Origin: Thiodiazotropha sp040506705 | Lineage (GTDB): Bacteria; Pseudomonadota; Gammaproteobacteria; Chromatiales; Chromatiaceae | Assembly: GCA_040506705.1 (NCBI GenBank) | Contig: JBEVWG010000036.1 | Location: 124,001-188,000 of the forward strand | Direction of reading: 5' to 3' | Length of the DNA: 64,000 nt | Shown here: piece by piece, positions 25,096 through 34,039 of the stretch | Position numbering within the stretch: the first letter of the stretch is position 1 | Layout of the letters: each line of letters starts with the position of its first letter | Notes under the pieces: model-generated | What the model saw: the letters and a program-made list of their open reading frames with translations, nothing else | What the model was told of the DNA's origin: nothing | The model's database searches: none | Made by a program: the position numbers and the translations under genes

Positions 25096-26844
25096 ATGAA
25101 ATGGATTGCCCAATCATTCACCCTGTTTGCTGGGTTGTCTCTTTTTGTTATCAATCCGTCCCATGCCGAGAGATATAACCCACTTAAGGATTATGTCTAT
25201 GCATATGACTCTGCCTATAACTACCGCTTGGTGAGTCAACGGTCAGAGGATGGGTTTGACGTCTACACTATTAATCTGGATTCCCAAAAATGGCGCAGTG
25301 CTGAGGAAGTATCTCCAGTCTTGTGGAATCATTGGCTTACCTTGATCGTGCCTGATCAAATAACCACCAGTATGGCAAATATAGTTGTCCATAGTGGTAA
25401 TAGTGATAGTGGTGTACCGGATATTGAATCATTTGGTGAATACCGGACGTTAGCCATTCAGAGCGGTAGCATTCAGGCAATACTGCAGCAAGTTCCAGCG
25501 CAACCTTTGACATTTACTGATCTGGATGAAGCGGTGCAAGAGGATGCACTGGTCTCTTATTCATGGCGAAAAGTCATGGAGACTGGAGATCCTACCTGGT
25601 CCGCCTATCTGCCTATGACAAAGGCGGTGGTAAGAGGGATGGATACCACACAAAAAATAGTTGAAGATAAACTGGGTTTTGAAATCGAACAGTTTATCGT
25701 CACTGGATTCTCCAAACGGGGTGCCATTGCCTGGTTGACTGCAGCCATTGATCCACGGGTCAGTGGCGTAATTCCCGGTGGTTACAGTATCCTCTATCTT
25801 GATCAGCAGCTCGAACACCATTTCAATAGCTACGGTTTCTATTCAGAAGCATTGGCGAACTATTCCAATAAGCAGATTCTGCAGGAGATCAGGTCACCAG
25901 AGGGGAAGTTTCTCAGAAGCTTGATCGATCCAGTGAGTTATCGCCACACACTTAATATGCCTCATTTGATTCTGAATGTGACTGGTGATGAATTTTTTCT
26001 GCCGGATGCATCGGAAGCCTATATTGATAAAATTCCGGGCGAAACCCTTCAACGTATTATTCCTAATACAAATCACTCCTTCCTGGGTCATGAAGAAGAG
26101 ATGATGGAGGGACTTACTGCATGGTATCAGATGATAGTTAATGGCTTTGCAAGGCCACAGATAGATTGGGAGCATGATGAGTCGGGGAGTTTGGTTGTGC
26201 ATAGTGATCTGACGCCACTCGAAGTCAGACTTTGGCAAGCAAATAATCCCCATGGGAGAGACTTTCGCTTTCCAACAGTTGGTGACGAGGCGTGGCACTC
26301 TACTCTGCTGGAAGTGGGCCAGGATGGCTCGTATCGGATATCTGTACCCATTCCTGATGAGGGGTATACCGCCTACATGGCTGAACTGACTTACCCTGAT
26401 GTCTTTGGAAAAGCCCAGGTATATACCACCTCAGTTTTTATCGTTCCGGATAAAGTGCCGTTCGAATTGGGATATCCAATCAGTGAACCTAAAACTGCAA
26501 GTTATTGGTCGCAACAGGTTGAAAGTGCCTTACTGGGAGAGCCGCTGGACTATAGTGCGGATGAGCTGATGAAGATGTTGCCATTTTTTGTGCTCGGTGA
26601 GCAGGTCGAGGATGTTGAAGGTCTTGATGAATTCCTAAGTGCATCCGCTGCAAAGCAAAACTGTACTGCTGCCCGCTTAAATGTTGAAGCGGGTGAATTG
26701 GGTTGGTACTCCAGCATTCACCAGGCTGATGCAAATGTTAAATATTGGCAGGTCTATGATTGGGCAGAGCGGCTTTATGTGCTGGAGTCTCGAGACTCTG
26801 CCGCAGTTTTTTGTCGTGAACTCACTCAATTCGGCAGAGACTAG
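25096..26844 (+). CDS. PhoPQ-activated pathogenicity-related (PqaA-type) alpha/beta hydrolase
   Basis: This is a secreted protein of about 582 residues with a signal peptide ending near SHA (residue 22 from ATG 25096). It carries the PhoPQ-activated pathogenicity-related (PF10142-type) domain, including a WNHWLTLIVPD motif. The nucleophile elbow is VTGFSKRGAIAW, with Ser as probable nucleophile, and NVTGDEFFLPD lies near a candidate acid. A catalytic His is likely in PNTNHSFLGHE. The last third (about 380-582) is a beta-rich and Cys-containing extension. The family is found in Salmonella and many environmental bacteria, and its substrate is unknown. The ATG has AGGAAG upstream. No PhoPQ pair is nearby, so the family name should not be read as regulation here. 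Confidence 0.85.
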   Translation: MKWIAQSFTLFAGLSLFVINPSHAERYNPLKDYVYAYDSAYNYRLVSQRSEDGFDVYTINLDSQKWRSAEEVSPVLWNHWLTLIVPDQITTSMANIVVHSGNSDSGVPDIESFGEYRTLAIQSGSIQAILQQVPAQPLTFTDLDEAVQEDALVSYSWRKVMETGDPTWSAYLPMTKAVVRGMDTTQKIVEDKLGFEIEQFIVTGFSKRGAIAWLTAAIDPRVSGVIPGGYSILYLDQQLEHHFNSYGFYSEALANYSNKQILQEIRSPEGKFLRSLIDPVSYRHTLNMPHLILNVTGDEFFLPDASEAYIDKIPGETLQRIIPNTNHSFLGHEEEMMEGLTAWYQMIVNGFARPQIDWEHDESGSLVVHSDLTPLEVRLWQANNPHGRDFRFPTVGDEAWHSTLLEVGQDGSYRISVPIPDEGYTAYMAELTYPDVFGKAQVYTTSVFIVPDKVPFELGYPISEPKTASYWSQQVESALLGEPLDYSADELMKMLPFFVLGEQVEDVEGLDEFLSASAAKQNCTAARLNVEAGELGWYSSIHQADANVKYWQVYDWAERLYVLESRDSAAVFCRELTQFGRD

Positions 26845-26933
26845 TGGGCCGCTCGGAAAATTCGGTAACCCTCAGCCGGTACTGTTAAGATCAGCCCTTC
26901 AGGCCGGCACACAATAGTCACTCTGCATAAACC

Positions 26934-28028
26934 TCATACAGCCCATCTGTTTCTCAGGTAGTTTCGCGCTGGTTTCTCGATCAATGAATAGAGCAGGTGG
27001 CCAGCAATGATGGAGCAGGCAATATAGATGGCATAGAACAGGATCAAATAGAGGACGTCTCCCATATCAGGAGGAACAATTCGCTTAAAGATTTGATTGA
27101 ACACCATCAAGGTTGTTGCATGAGCCAGATAGATCGAGTAGGAGATCTTACCCAGATAAATCAGCGGCTGGGTTGAGAATATCTTCGCAGCAATGCCAAC
27201 TGAGCGACTTAAAGAGAGTAGCAGTGTCGCAAAAGCGATGATAATCAAGAAATCATAAAAAGAGGATAGGTCCAGGCTGGCGAAGATAATTGCCATGGAG
27301 GCAGCAGCGATGGCTGTCAGGTCGAAAAGCGGGCTATCCTTCAATTTTGCATGGATGTTGTAGAGTGAACATCCGATCAAAAATTCTGAAGCTATTCGGG
27401 TTAATGAGAGATGTTCATCCAACATATATTTCTGCATGTCGTTTAGGTATGCAGCCAATATCACCATGGTGCTGAAGATGGTTATTATCATCAACAAATG
27501 CAGCCAGGGGTTCCTTATTTTGTTGTATATAAATGCAATAAAAGGGAAACAGAGATAGGCAAACCACTCCGAGCCAACTGACCATGAAGGGACATTCCAG
27601 CCGATACTGTTGGGAAATCCCCAGCCGTTGATCAAAAACAGACTGTAGAAAAACTTGCTGAGTGTGTACTGAGATTCTGCTCCTTCAGGAAAGGTGTAGA
27701 CTGAAAACAGGGTCGCACCTAAAAAGACGGGTATCAACACAATGGTAGCGATGAAGTGTGCCGGATATATTCTCGCTATTCTCAGTTTTAGAAAGCGGCT
27801 GATCTCACTTCTGTGTAAATGAACAAAGTCACTCTGGTGAACGTAGGAGATGACAAATCCACTGAGTATAAAAAAGAGATCGACGCCTAACCAGCCTTTA
27901 GTGATAACACGTTCGACATACCCGGGCATAACCGCTGAGGCGCTTACATATGAGATGCCATGAAGTAGAACCACCCACATGGCTGCAATGCCCCGTACGC
28001 CTGTCAATGAATCAATTTGTCTGGCCAA
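26934..28028 (-). CDS. Acyltransferase 3 (OafA/YrhL-type) membrane protein
   Basis: The 364-residue integral membrane protein has about ten helices. It opens with DSLTGVRGIAAMWVVLLHG, the family's conserved R and H motif, and contains GVDLFFILSGFVIS and a W-rich PSWSVGSEWFAYL motif. Such proteins transfer acetyl or other acyl groups to surface glycans, lipid-linked sugars or peptidoglycan. No glycan genes are adjacent, so the acceptor is unknown. It is convergent with the PqaA-type gene, and a long perfect hairpin lies upstream. Confidence 0.88.
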   Translation of the reverse strand: MARQIDSLTGVRGIAAMWVVLLHGISYVSASAVMPGYVERVITKGWLGVDLFFILSGFVISYVHQSDFVHLHRSEISRFLKLRIARIYPAHFIATIVLIPVFLGATLFSVYTFPEGAESQYTLSKFFYSLFLINGWGFPNSIGWNVPSWSVGSEWFAYLCFPFIAFIYNKIRNPWLHLLMIITIFSTMVILAAYLNDMQKYMLDEHLSLTRIASEFLIGCSLYNIHAKLKDSPLFDLTAIAAASMAIIFASLDLSSFYDFLIIIAFATLLLSLSRSVGIAAKIFSTQPLIYLGKISYSIYLAHATTLMVFNQIFKRIVPPDMGDVLYLILFYAIYIACSIIAGHLLYSLIEKPARNYLRNRWAV

Positions 28029-28079
28029 ATCTATCGCTACCTAGTGGTGTGGGGTGAATATATGCTTGTGAAATACTTA

Positions 28080-28119
28080 CTAACCAGGCCATAGATATCA
28101 ATATCTATGGCCTGGTTAG
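28080..28119. repeat. Near-perfect palindrome with 19-bp arms and 2-nt centre
   Basis: CTAACCAGGCCATAGATAT (28080-28098) pairs with its exact complement at 28101-28119 across a CA centre; one further A-T pair extends it to 20 bp. It lies 52 bp upstream of the acyltransferase and about 170 bp upstream of the response regulator, in the divergent gap. Confidence 0.85.
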
Positions 28120-28176
28120 TGCCTATTCTGGTGTAGGAATGAGTATTCCCCATAGGGATAGAGATTCTCACGCTAA

Positions 28177-28190
28177 TTGATCTGAATCAA
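28177..28190 (+). promoter_or_regulatory. FNR/Anr-type box upstream of the CheY-TPR operon
   Basis: TTGATCTGAATCAA is a perfect TTGAT-N4-ATCAA palindrome centred about 105 bp before ATG 28289. TAGAAA/TAGATA hexamers lie where a class II -10 element would be, about 25-35 bp downstream. Confidence 0.6.
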
Positions 28191-28288
28191 TGGTTTTCTT
28201 CTCTTATCTATAGAAATAGATAGATATTGCGCTAAATGATAATAAGTAGGGATCACGGTGTAGGGAAAAACATAAAGTAGTTATAAAA

Positions 28289-29902
28289 ATGATCAAGGAT
28301 GACACAAACAACCAATTCAACTATCTCATTATCGATGATTTCGAACAGATGCGGGTATCCCTGAAAGGGATGCTGAGAAATTTCGGCGCTGAACGTGTCA
28401 CGATATGTTCAACGGGTGAGGAGGCGCTGAAAAACCTATCATCCGATAGTTATGATGTGGTTATTTGTGACTACAACCTGGGCGAGGGAAGAGACGGCCA
28501 GCAGGTTTTAGAGGAGGCCCGATATCAAGGATATCTGGGGCACGCCTCAATATTTTTCATGGTGACAGCAGAAAGCAGCATGCCAATGGTGCTTGGCGCT
28601 TTGGAACAGCAACCCGACGAATATATGGTCAAGCCTTTGAATCAAGAGGCGCTGCACCATCGTCTTGAGATTGCAATCAAACGCAAGCGTGAACTGATCA
28701 ATATCGATGAAGCACTTGCTGACAATGATATTGAGCACGCAATTAAATGTTGTAATGAACAGCGGGGCAGTGATCTCAAGCAGAGCCTCTATCTGGCGAA
28801 ATTGCAGGCTGAACTCTATCAGGAGATTCATCAATACAGTAACGCCCTCACAATCTATAGTGACCTGCTTGCAATACGTGATTTTCACTGGGCAAGGTTT
28901 GGCCTAGGTAAAGTAGCCTACTATCAGGGTGACTATGCTCAAGCAGAGGAGGCATTTCGGGATCTTATTCAGAAGAACCTCCATTTTCTGGAGGCCTATG
29001 AGTGGCTTGCAATGATATTGGAGAGTCGTGGTGACCTGGTAGAGGCACAACAGGCCCTGACTCATGCATTGAAACTCTCTCCCAGATCGGTGGCACGACA
29101 ACGACGGCTTGGTTTTCTTGCGCTGCGAAACGGTGATAAGGAAACCGCCAAGCGAGCTCTGCAGGCAGCGGTTCGATGGGGTACAAATTCCTGTTTTGCG
29201 ACTGCCGAAGAGTATCGATGCTTAGCGGATCTGTATCAGGAGAGTGGTGAGATAACCAAGATGATCCGGCTGTTGGCTGATGGTCGTATACGCTTCAACC
29301 ACCGGCCCGCTGACAAGATTCAAATGCTCAGCGGGCTGGCGTTGGCTAAACATGCCATGAATCAGTCGCAAGAGGTGGACGATTACCTGAGTAAAGTGGA
29401 TCGATTGATCGATGCCAACAAACAAGATGTATCCCCAGAACATTTACGTTTGATCGCGAAAGATTGTTTTCAGCTGTCACAGGATGAAATTGCCAAGCGC
29501 TATCTTGAGCTGGTGATATGTAACAAGCACGATGATGAGTCCTGGATTGAGCGGGTAGGTAAACTCATGGATGAGCAAGGGCAAGGGTCGGAGAGTGAGG
29601 CGTTGATCGCTGATGCTCAGAAAAAAATCACACAAGTACACGCTCACAGTCTGGCGTTGTTGCGTCAGGGAGAGAGGGGGCAGGCGATAGATCTGCTGAA
29701 TACAATAATTGAGCAATATCCTTATAACAAAACCATGGTTTTGCTGGCTACCAAGGCAATGATCCTGGATATGCACGATAAGGGTGTTGATAACCGCTAT
29801 CACTTCACATGTCGCTATGCCCTGGCTGTATTGTGCAGCCAGAAGAAGCAAGATCCAGAAGTGATTAAATTTCTTGAAGAATTAAATCGGTTACAAACAT
29901 GA
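28289..29902 (+). CDS. Response regulator with CheY receiver and TPR repeats
   Basis: The 537-residue protein has an N-terminal receiver domain (about residues 10-125) with the acidic pair Asp16/Asp17, phospho-acceptor Asp61 (VVICDYNLGEG), Thr93 and Lys115. The remaining 410 residues are tetratricopeptide-like repeats, for example HWARFGLGKVAYYQGDYAQAEEAF and WLAMILESRGDLVEAQQAL. There is no DNA-binding or enzymatic output domain, so it probably signals through protein contacts. The following small histidine kinase overlaps it by 4 nt (ATGA) and is its likely partner. No good ribosome site precedes the ATG. The receiver-TPR plan occurs in several gammaproteobacteria without a firm function. 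Confidence 0.88.
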   Translation: MIKDDTNNQFNYLIIDDFEQMRVSLKGMLRNFGAERVTICSTGEEALKNLSSDSYDVVICDYNLGEGRDGQQVLEEARYQGYLGHASIFFMVTAESSMPMVLGALEQQPDEYMVKPLNQEALHHRLEIAIKRKRELINIDEALADNDIEHAIKCCNEQRGSDLKQSLYLAKLQAELYQEIHQYSNALTIYSDLLAIRDFHWARFGLGKVAYYQGDYAQAEEAFRDLIQKNLHFLEAYEWLAMILESRGDLVEAQQALTHALKLSPRSVARQRRLGFLALRNGDKETAKRALQAAVRWGTNSCFATAEEYRCLADLYQESGEITKMIRLLADGRIRFNHRPADKIQMLSGLALAKHAMNQSQEVDDYLSKVDRLIDANKQDVSPEHLRLIAKDCFQLSQDEIAKRYLELVICNKHDDESWIERVGKLMDEQGQGSESEALIADAQKKITQVHAHSLALLRQGERGQAIDLLNTIIEQYPYNKTMVLLATKAMILDMHDKGVDNRYHFTCRYALAVLCSQKKQDPEVIKFLEELNRLQT

Positions 29903-30627
29903 GTATTGAAGAAAACACTGAATCGAGTCCTGTTAATAGAACTCTGAGCAGCCTGGAGTTGTCCTCGGCATTTGCCATGGTTTCACACGATATAAAAAAC
30001 TCATTAGGTGTTCTTTTGAGAGATATCAATATGATCACTGGCAGTTGTGAATTTACAGGTTGCGGGATGAGGAATGAATGTGCGGATATGGAGTATGAGG
30101 TTCGGCGCATCAATAACAATATAGTTAAGATGTTGACCCTGTTTAAGGTAGAGCAGGGGGACTATATGCTGAATGTTGATGCACACTCTGTTTTCGATTT
30201 TCTCAATGAAGTGATGATTGAGCACAGTCTGATCATGAGAGAGAAAAAAGTAACGTACGAAATCGATTGTCCAAAGAGCCTCTACTGGTATTTTGACCGA
30301 AATCTGATGACCGGGGTGATGAGTAATGCCATCAGTAATGCGCTTCGATATACAAAAGACCGTATTCGCATATCAGCAGATTCGGGCAACAAGGGTCTAC
30401 GCCTGGCAATTGAAGACAATGGTCAGGGATACACTAAATTGATGCTGGAGCAGCAAGCCGCAATAAAGCGGCCAGAATCAGGGTTTCTGAATAACAATAC
30501 AGGCTTGGGGATCTATTTTACTAAGCTGGTACTCGATTTACATCAACACGATGATATCTATGGCAAGGTTGCCATGCAGAATGGCGGGGAGCTTGGTGGC
30601 GGGCAGTTATTTATGACATTGCCCTGA
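29899..30627 (+). CDS. Small soluble histidine kinase with a cysteine cluster
   Basis: The 242-residue kinase has no transmembrane segment and no N-terminal sensor domain. The H-box is MVSHDIKNSLGVLL with His30. The ATPase domain has Asn143 and Asn147 (N-box), DNGQGY at about 173-178 and a C-terminal TGLGIYFTKLV. Cys50, Cys55 and Cys61 lie in GSCEFTGCGMRNEC, inside the loop between the two dimerisation helices, an unusual place for cysteines. They could ligate metal or sense redox, though this is an inference. The start overlaps the CheY-TPR gene, so the two form a two-component unit under a possible FNR box. Confidence 0.85.
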   Translation: MSIEENTESSPVNRTLSSLELSSAFAMVSHDIKNSLGVLLRDINMITGSCEFTGCGMRNECADMEYEVRRINNNIVKMLTLFKVEQGDYMLNVDAHSVFDFLNEVMIEHSLIMREKKVTYEIDCPKSLYWYFDRNLMTGVMSNAISNALRYTKDRIRISADSGNKGLRLAIEDNGQGYTKLMLEQQAAIKRPESGFLNNNTGLGIYFTKLVLDLHQHDDIYGKVAMQNGGELGGGQLFMTLP

Positions 30628-30710
30628 GGGTGCTTTCAATCCACCACCGGGGTTTTAAATAGCTATGGAATTGAACCCCTCAAGATCATATCATCTGCCG
30701 CAATATCGTC

Positions 30711-30716
30711 TATAAT
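30711..30716 (+). promoter_or_regulatory. Candidate -10 element of argG
   Basis: A perfect TATAAT lies 38 bp before the argG start. No good -35 hexamer is found 16-18 bp upstream, so this is a weak promoter call. Confidence 0.3.
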
Positions 30717-30754
30717 GATCGGTTTTCCAGGCTTCTTATGTGGGAGAGTTGCGG

Positions 30755-31975
30755 ATGTCCAAAGAGGGTGTAAAAAAAGTAGTGCTGGCCTACTCCGGCG
30801 GTCTAGATACCTCGATTATCGTTAAATGGCTGCAGGATGAGTATCAGTGTGAAGTGGTGACTTTCACTGCAGATATCGGTCAGGGTGAAGAGGTGGAGCC
30901 GGTGCGTGCCAAGGCCGAAGCGGCAGGCATCAAAGAGATCTATATTGAAGATCTGACCGAAGAGTTCGTGCGCGACTACGTCTTCCCTATGTTTCGAGCC
31001 AATGCCATCTATGAGGGTGAATATCTTCTCGGTACATCCATTGCCCGTCCACTTATCGCTAAACGGTTGATTGAAATCGCCAATGAGACTGGTGCTGATG
31101 CTATTTCCCATGGGGCCACCGGCAAGGGTAATGACCAGGTTCGTTTTGAACTGGGTGCTTATGCCCTAAGACCGGATATCAAGATTATTGCCCCCTGGCG
31201 TGAGTGGGATCTGAACTCTCGTGAAAAGCTGCTGGCCTATGCTGAGGAGCATGGCATCTCCATCGAAATGAAACGTGAGGGTAAAAAATCCCCCTACTCG
31301 ATGGATGCCAATCTACTGCATATCTCCTATGAAGGTTACGACCTGGAAGATCCCTGGACAGAACCTGGGAATGAGATGTGGCGTTGGTCGGTCTCTCCAG
31401 AGGATGCACCGAATCAGGCAACCACCATCGAAATCGGTTTTGAAAATGGTGATCCGGTCTCTATCGATGGTGAGAAACTCTCCCCAGCCGCACTACTGCT
31501 GAAACTCAATAAACTGGGTGGTGCGAATGGTATTGGCCGGGCTGATATCGTCGAAAATCGCTACGTGGGTATGAAGTCCCGTGGTTGCTATGAGACCCCT
31601 GGTGGCACCATTCTGCTCAAAGCCCATCGGGCTATGGAGTCTTTGACTCTGGATCGTGAAGCGGCGCATATGAAGGATGAGTTGATGCCTCGATATGCAA
31701 AACTGATCTACAACGGTTACTGGTTTGCTCCTGAGCGGGAGATGTTACAGGCGGCCATCGATAAAACTCAGTCTGTTGTGAACGGTGTAGTGCGCCTGAA
31801 GCTCTATAAAGGCAACGTCAATATCGTTGGACGCAAGTCCGATACAAACAGCCTCTTCGACGAGTCGATTGCCACTTTCGAAGATGATGAGGGTGCCTAC
31901 AATCAGCAGGATGCGGAAGGGTTTATTAAGTTGAATGCGCTGCGCCTGCGGGTGGCAGCTGGTAAAAAGGATTGA
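30755..31975 (+). CDS. argG: Argininosuccinate synthase
   Basis: The 406-residue enzyme joins citrulline and aspartate with ATP in arginine synthesis. The N-terminal ATP loop AYSGGLDTSIIVKWL is intact, followed by the family motifs SHGATGKGNDQVRFE, IAPWREW and GNEMWRW. ATG 30755 (MSKEGVKKVVLAYSGG) has GGGAG about 8 nt upstream and gives the usual length; a GTG 15 nt upstream is less likely. The gene stands alone and is convergent with dusA. Confidence 0.97.
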   Translation: MSKEGVKKVVLAYSGGLDTSIIVKWLQDEYQCEVVTFTADIGQGEEVEPVRAKAEAAGIKEIYIEDLTEEFVRDYVFPMFRANAIYEGEYLLGTSIARPLIAKRLIEIANETGADAISHGATGKGNDQVRFELGAYALRPDIKIIAPWREWDLNSREKLLAYAEEHGISIEMKREGKKSPYSMDANLLHISYEGYDLEDPWTEPGNEMWRWSVSPEDAPNQATTIEIGFENGDPVSIDGEKLSPAALLLKLNKLGGANGIGRADIVENRYVGMKSRGCYETPGGTILLKAHRAMESLTLDREAAHMKDELMPRYAKLIYNGYWFAPEREMLQAAIDKTQSVVNGVVRLKLYKGNVNIVGRKSDTNSLFDESIATFEDDEGAYNQQDAEGFIKLNALRLRVAAGKKD

Positions 31976-32030
31976 GCCGGTTAAGCTTGATGGTTCTTAG
32001 TCGGAACTAACAGAAAAATCAGCTTCTGTC

Positions 32031-32054
32031 GTAGGGTGCGGCCCTGCCGCACCA
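32031..32054 (+). repeat. Dispersed GTAGGGTG-type repeat, argG-dusA gap
   Basis: GTAGGGTGCGGCCCTGCCGC followed by ACCA is a self-complementary GC-rich element related to the palindromes at 10.3 and 10.6 kb and to copies at 37694, 45617 and 60810. It lies between two convergent genes. Confidence 0.7.
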
Positions 32055-32104
32055 GGCTCCTTAATGGCGGGATTATTCAGAGAGTCCTTGGCTTTATTAC
32101 CGTT

Positions 32105-33073
32105 CTATTGCTCGGAAATCTGGGCTGCAGCACGATAAATCAAGTCACTGTCACTGCCCGGTTTATGGGCCTCTTCACTCAACATTCTGCGCCACTTTCT
32201 TGCTCCAGGCAGGCCCTGGAACAGGCCCAATATATGGCGGGTGATACGGTTGATCGGGGTGCCTGCAGAAAGCTCTCTATCGACAAAAGGGATCAAAGCT
32301 TCGATGATCTGGTGGCGGCTCTGCAGATCTCCTTCAGAACCAAAAACCAACGCATCGGCCTGGGCCAGAATCCAGGGGTTCTGATAAGCCTCTCTACCGA
32401 TCATCACGCCATCAACATGGTTGAGATTGTGCTGCACCTGCTCAAGAGAGGTGATACCACCATTGATAATGATTTCAAGATTGAGAAAATCCTGCTTGAG
32501 TCGATGAACCGTCTCATAAGAGAGAGGAGGGATCTCCCTGTTCTCCTTGGGACTCAAGCCCTGAAGCCAGGCTTTGCGGGCATGCACGATAAAGGTTTTA
32601 CAGCCTGCTTCAGAGACCTTGCCAACAAAATCACAGAGCGCTTGATAGCTGTCATGATCATCGACACCAATACGATGTTTTACCGTGACATCAATAGCAA
32701 CACGATCACACATTGCCTTGACGCAATCCGCAACCAGCTCCGGGGTCAGCATCAGGCAGGCGCCAAAGCGGCCTGATTGTACTTTGTCTGAGGGGCAGCC
32801 CACATTCAGATTGATCTCGTCATAGCCCCACTCCTCTCCCAATTTTGCAGATTGGGCCAGTGCGTCCGGTTCACTGCCGCCGAGTTGCAGGGCCACCGGG
32901 TGTTCGCTGGGATCGAAATCAAGAAATCGTGCGCGATGGCCATGTAAAATTGCACCGGTAGTCACCATCTCTGTGTATAGGAGAACATGACGGGATATCA
33001 GTCGCAGGAAAAAGCGACAGTACCTATCGGTCCAGTCGAGCATAGGGGCGATGGAGAGTCTACGGTTTGGCAC
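32105..33073 (-). CDS. dusA: tRNA-dihydrouridine(20/20a) synthase
   Basis: The 322-residue FMN enzyme reduces uridines in the tRNA D-loop. It begins with the FMN barrel motif IAPMLDWTDRYCRFFLR. The active-site Cys lies in NLNVGCPSDKVQSGRFGACLM, and the RNA/FMN motifs VKHRIGVDD, FIVHARKAWL and NGGI follow. The segment HARKAWLQGLSPKENREIPPL is the DusA subclass signature. The gene is convergent with argG and is preceded by about 180 bp that hold nothing I recognise. Confidence 0.96.
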   Translation of the reverse strand: MPNRRLSIAPMLDWTDRYCRFFLRLISRHVLLYTEMVTTGAILHGHRARFLDFDPSEHPVALQLGGSEPDALAQSAKLGEEWGYDEINLNVGCPSDKVQSGRFGACLMLTPELVADCVKAMCDRVAIDVTVKHRIGVDDHDSYQALCDFVGKVSEAGCKTFIVHARKAWLQGLSPKENREIPPLSYETVHRLKQDFLNLEIIINGGITSLEQVQHNLNHVDGVMIGREAYQNPWILAQADALVFGSEGDLQSRHQIIEALIPFVDRELSAGTPINRITRHILGLFQGLPGARKWRRMLSEEAHKPGSDSDLIYRAAAQISEQ

Positions 33074-33252
33074 GGAATCTATTCAGTTGACGGCTCTGTT
33101 TGGCATCTGTGGCGATTGGGCACAGTGGTGAATAAGGATTCTCGAGTAAAAAGAGCGAAAAGACAAATTCAGGATTCAAGGTGTAGTGGTTTATTGAATC
33201 TGTGTCTTGAAATGATCAGGTTACTCGCCTTCCCTGGCAAGTTGAGATGGGT

Positions 33253-33813
33253 TCAGATTGCACCCCAACCCTCTCGTTTAACATCTGTAGCTTTTGCCAG
33301 CACATCATCGAAAGGGGTTAGCGGATACTTAGGTTTGTAGCTCTGCATCTCATCCAGCAGGGTGACCAGCTTGTCCGCTGAGGATTGACCTTTGAAATCA
33401 CTCTTTTCAAGGCCCAATTCATCAATGGTTTCATTCCAGGGTACACCCTGAGTCATGGGGATCAGCACAAAGGTAATACCCTCGATCTCAACCTGAGCAG
33501 GGTCTTCGATATTGACCACATAGAGCAGTGCCTTCATCTCTGGAGAAAAGTCTGCTTTGTATTTTTCGACCAGGGTATTCAGTGAAGCAACATCGTCGAT
33601 TGCGCCAATCAATAATTTAATTTTTTCATCGCCCAGAAGGATGGCGCCACGCATCACATCGACAGGTGGCTTGGTATGGCCTTTATCGTCGGCGACTTCA
33701 CCCTTGACCAATACCAGTTCGCCACGATAGGCATAGAGCCCTGAGGTGGAGGTCTGGTCGAGGAAGTTTGTATTGAAAAGCAGACCGTCTTCATTGAATT
33801 GCTGCAGTGGCAT
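33253..33813 (-). CDS. Conserved-looking cytosolic protein of unknown function
   Basis: The protein has 186 residues, is acidic, and has no signal peptide, membrane helix or motif I recognise. It begins MPLQQFNEDGLLFNTNFLDQ; a hydrophobic central stretch KIKLLIGAIDDVASLNTLVEKY and a segment FVLIPMTQGVPWNETIDELG give it a globular mixed alpha/beta look. The ATG has GGAG 8 nt upstream and the ORF is clean, so it is very likely real. Its neighbours (dusA, PstS-like protein) give no functional clue. Confidence 0.75.
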   Translation of the reverse strand: MPLQQFNEDGLLFNTNFLDQTSTSGLYAYRGELVLVKGEVADDKGHTKPPVDVMRGAILLGDEKIKLLIGAIDDVASLNTLVEKYKADFSPEMKALLYVVNIEDPAQVEIEGITFVLIPMTQGVPWNETIDELGLEKSDFKGQSSADKLVTLLDEMQSYKPKYPLTPFDDVLAKATDVKREGWGAI

Positions 33814-34039
33814 GATTTAACTCCATAAAAAAAGTAATTTATGCCAAACAGCAATCTTGGTGCCAATCAAAGGTAAAATTGAAATGGTCTGTAATTACAG
33901 TAACTAACGGTTAGTGCTATGGAAATATCAGGTTGGTTATGTTGTCTATCCGACAACGTATCTCCAACCAGTGTAGGGTGTGAACCAACACCATCGCACT
34001 TCTGCTTACCGGTATTGAGGTTAGTAGCCTGTCGTTGGC

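Noticed and set aside
28109..28124. TGGCCTGGTTAGTGCC as a sigma-54 promoter for the CheY-TPR gene
   Set aside because: It has the GG-N10-GC spacing but deviates at key -24 positions and lies within the palindrome arm, so it is probably chance.
32036..32776. A 246-codon frame antisense to dusA
   Set aside because: dusA has all its catalytic motifs on the minus strand; the antisense frame is a by-product.
33973..33996. GTAGGGTGTGAACCAACACC as another dispersed repeat copy
   Set aside because: Only the first eight bases match the family; the rest diverges and the hairpin is weak.
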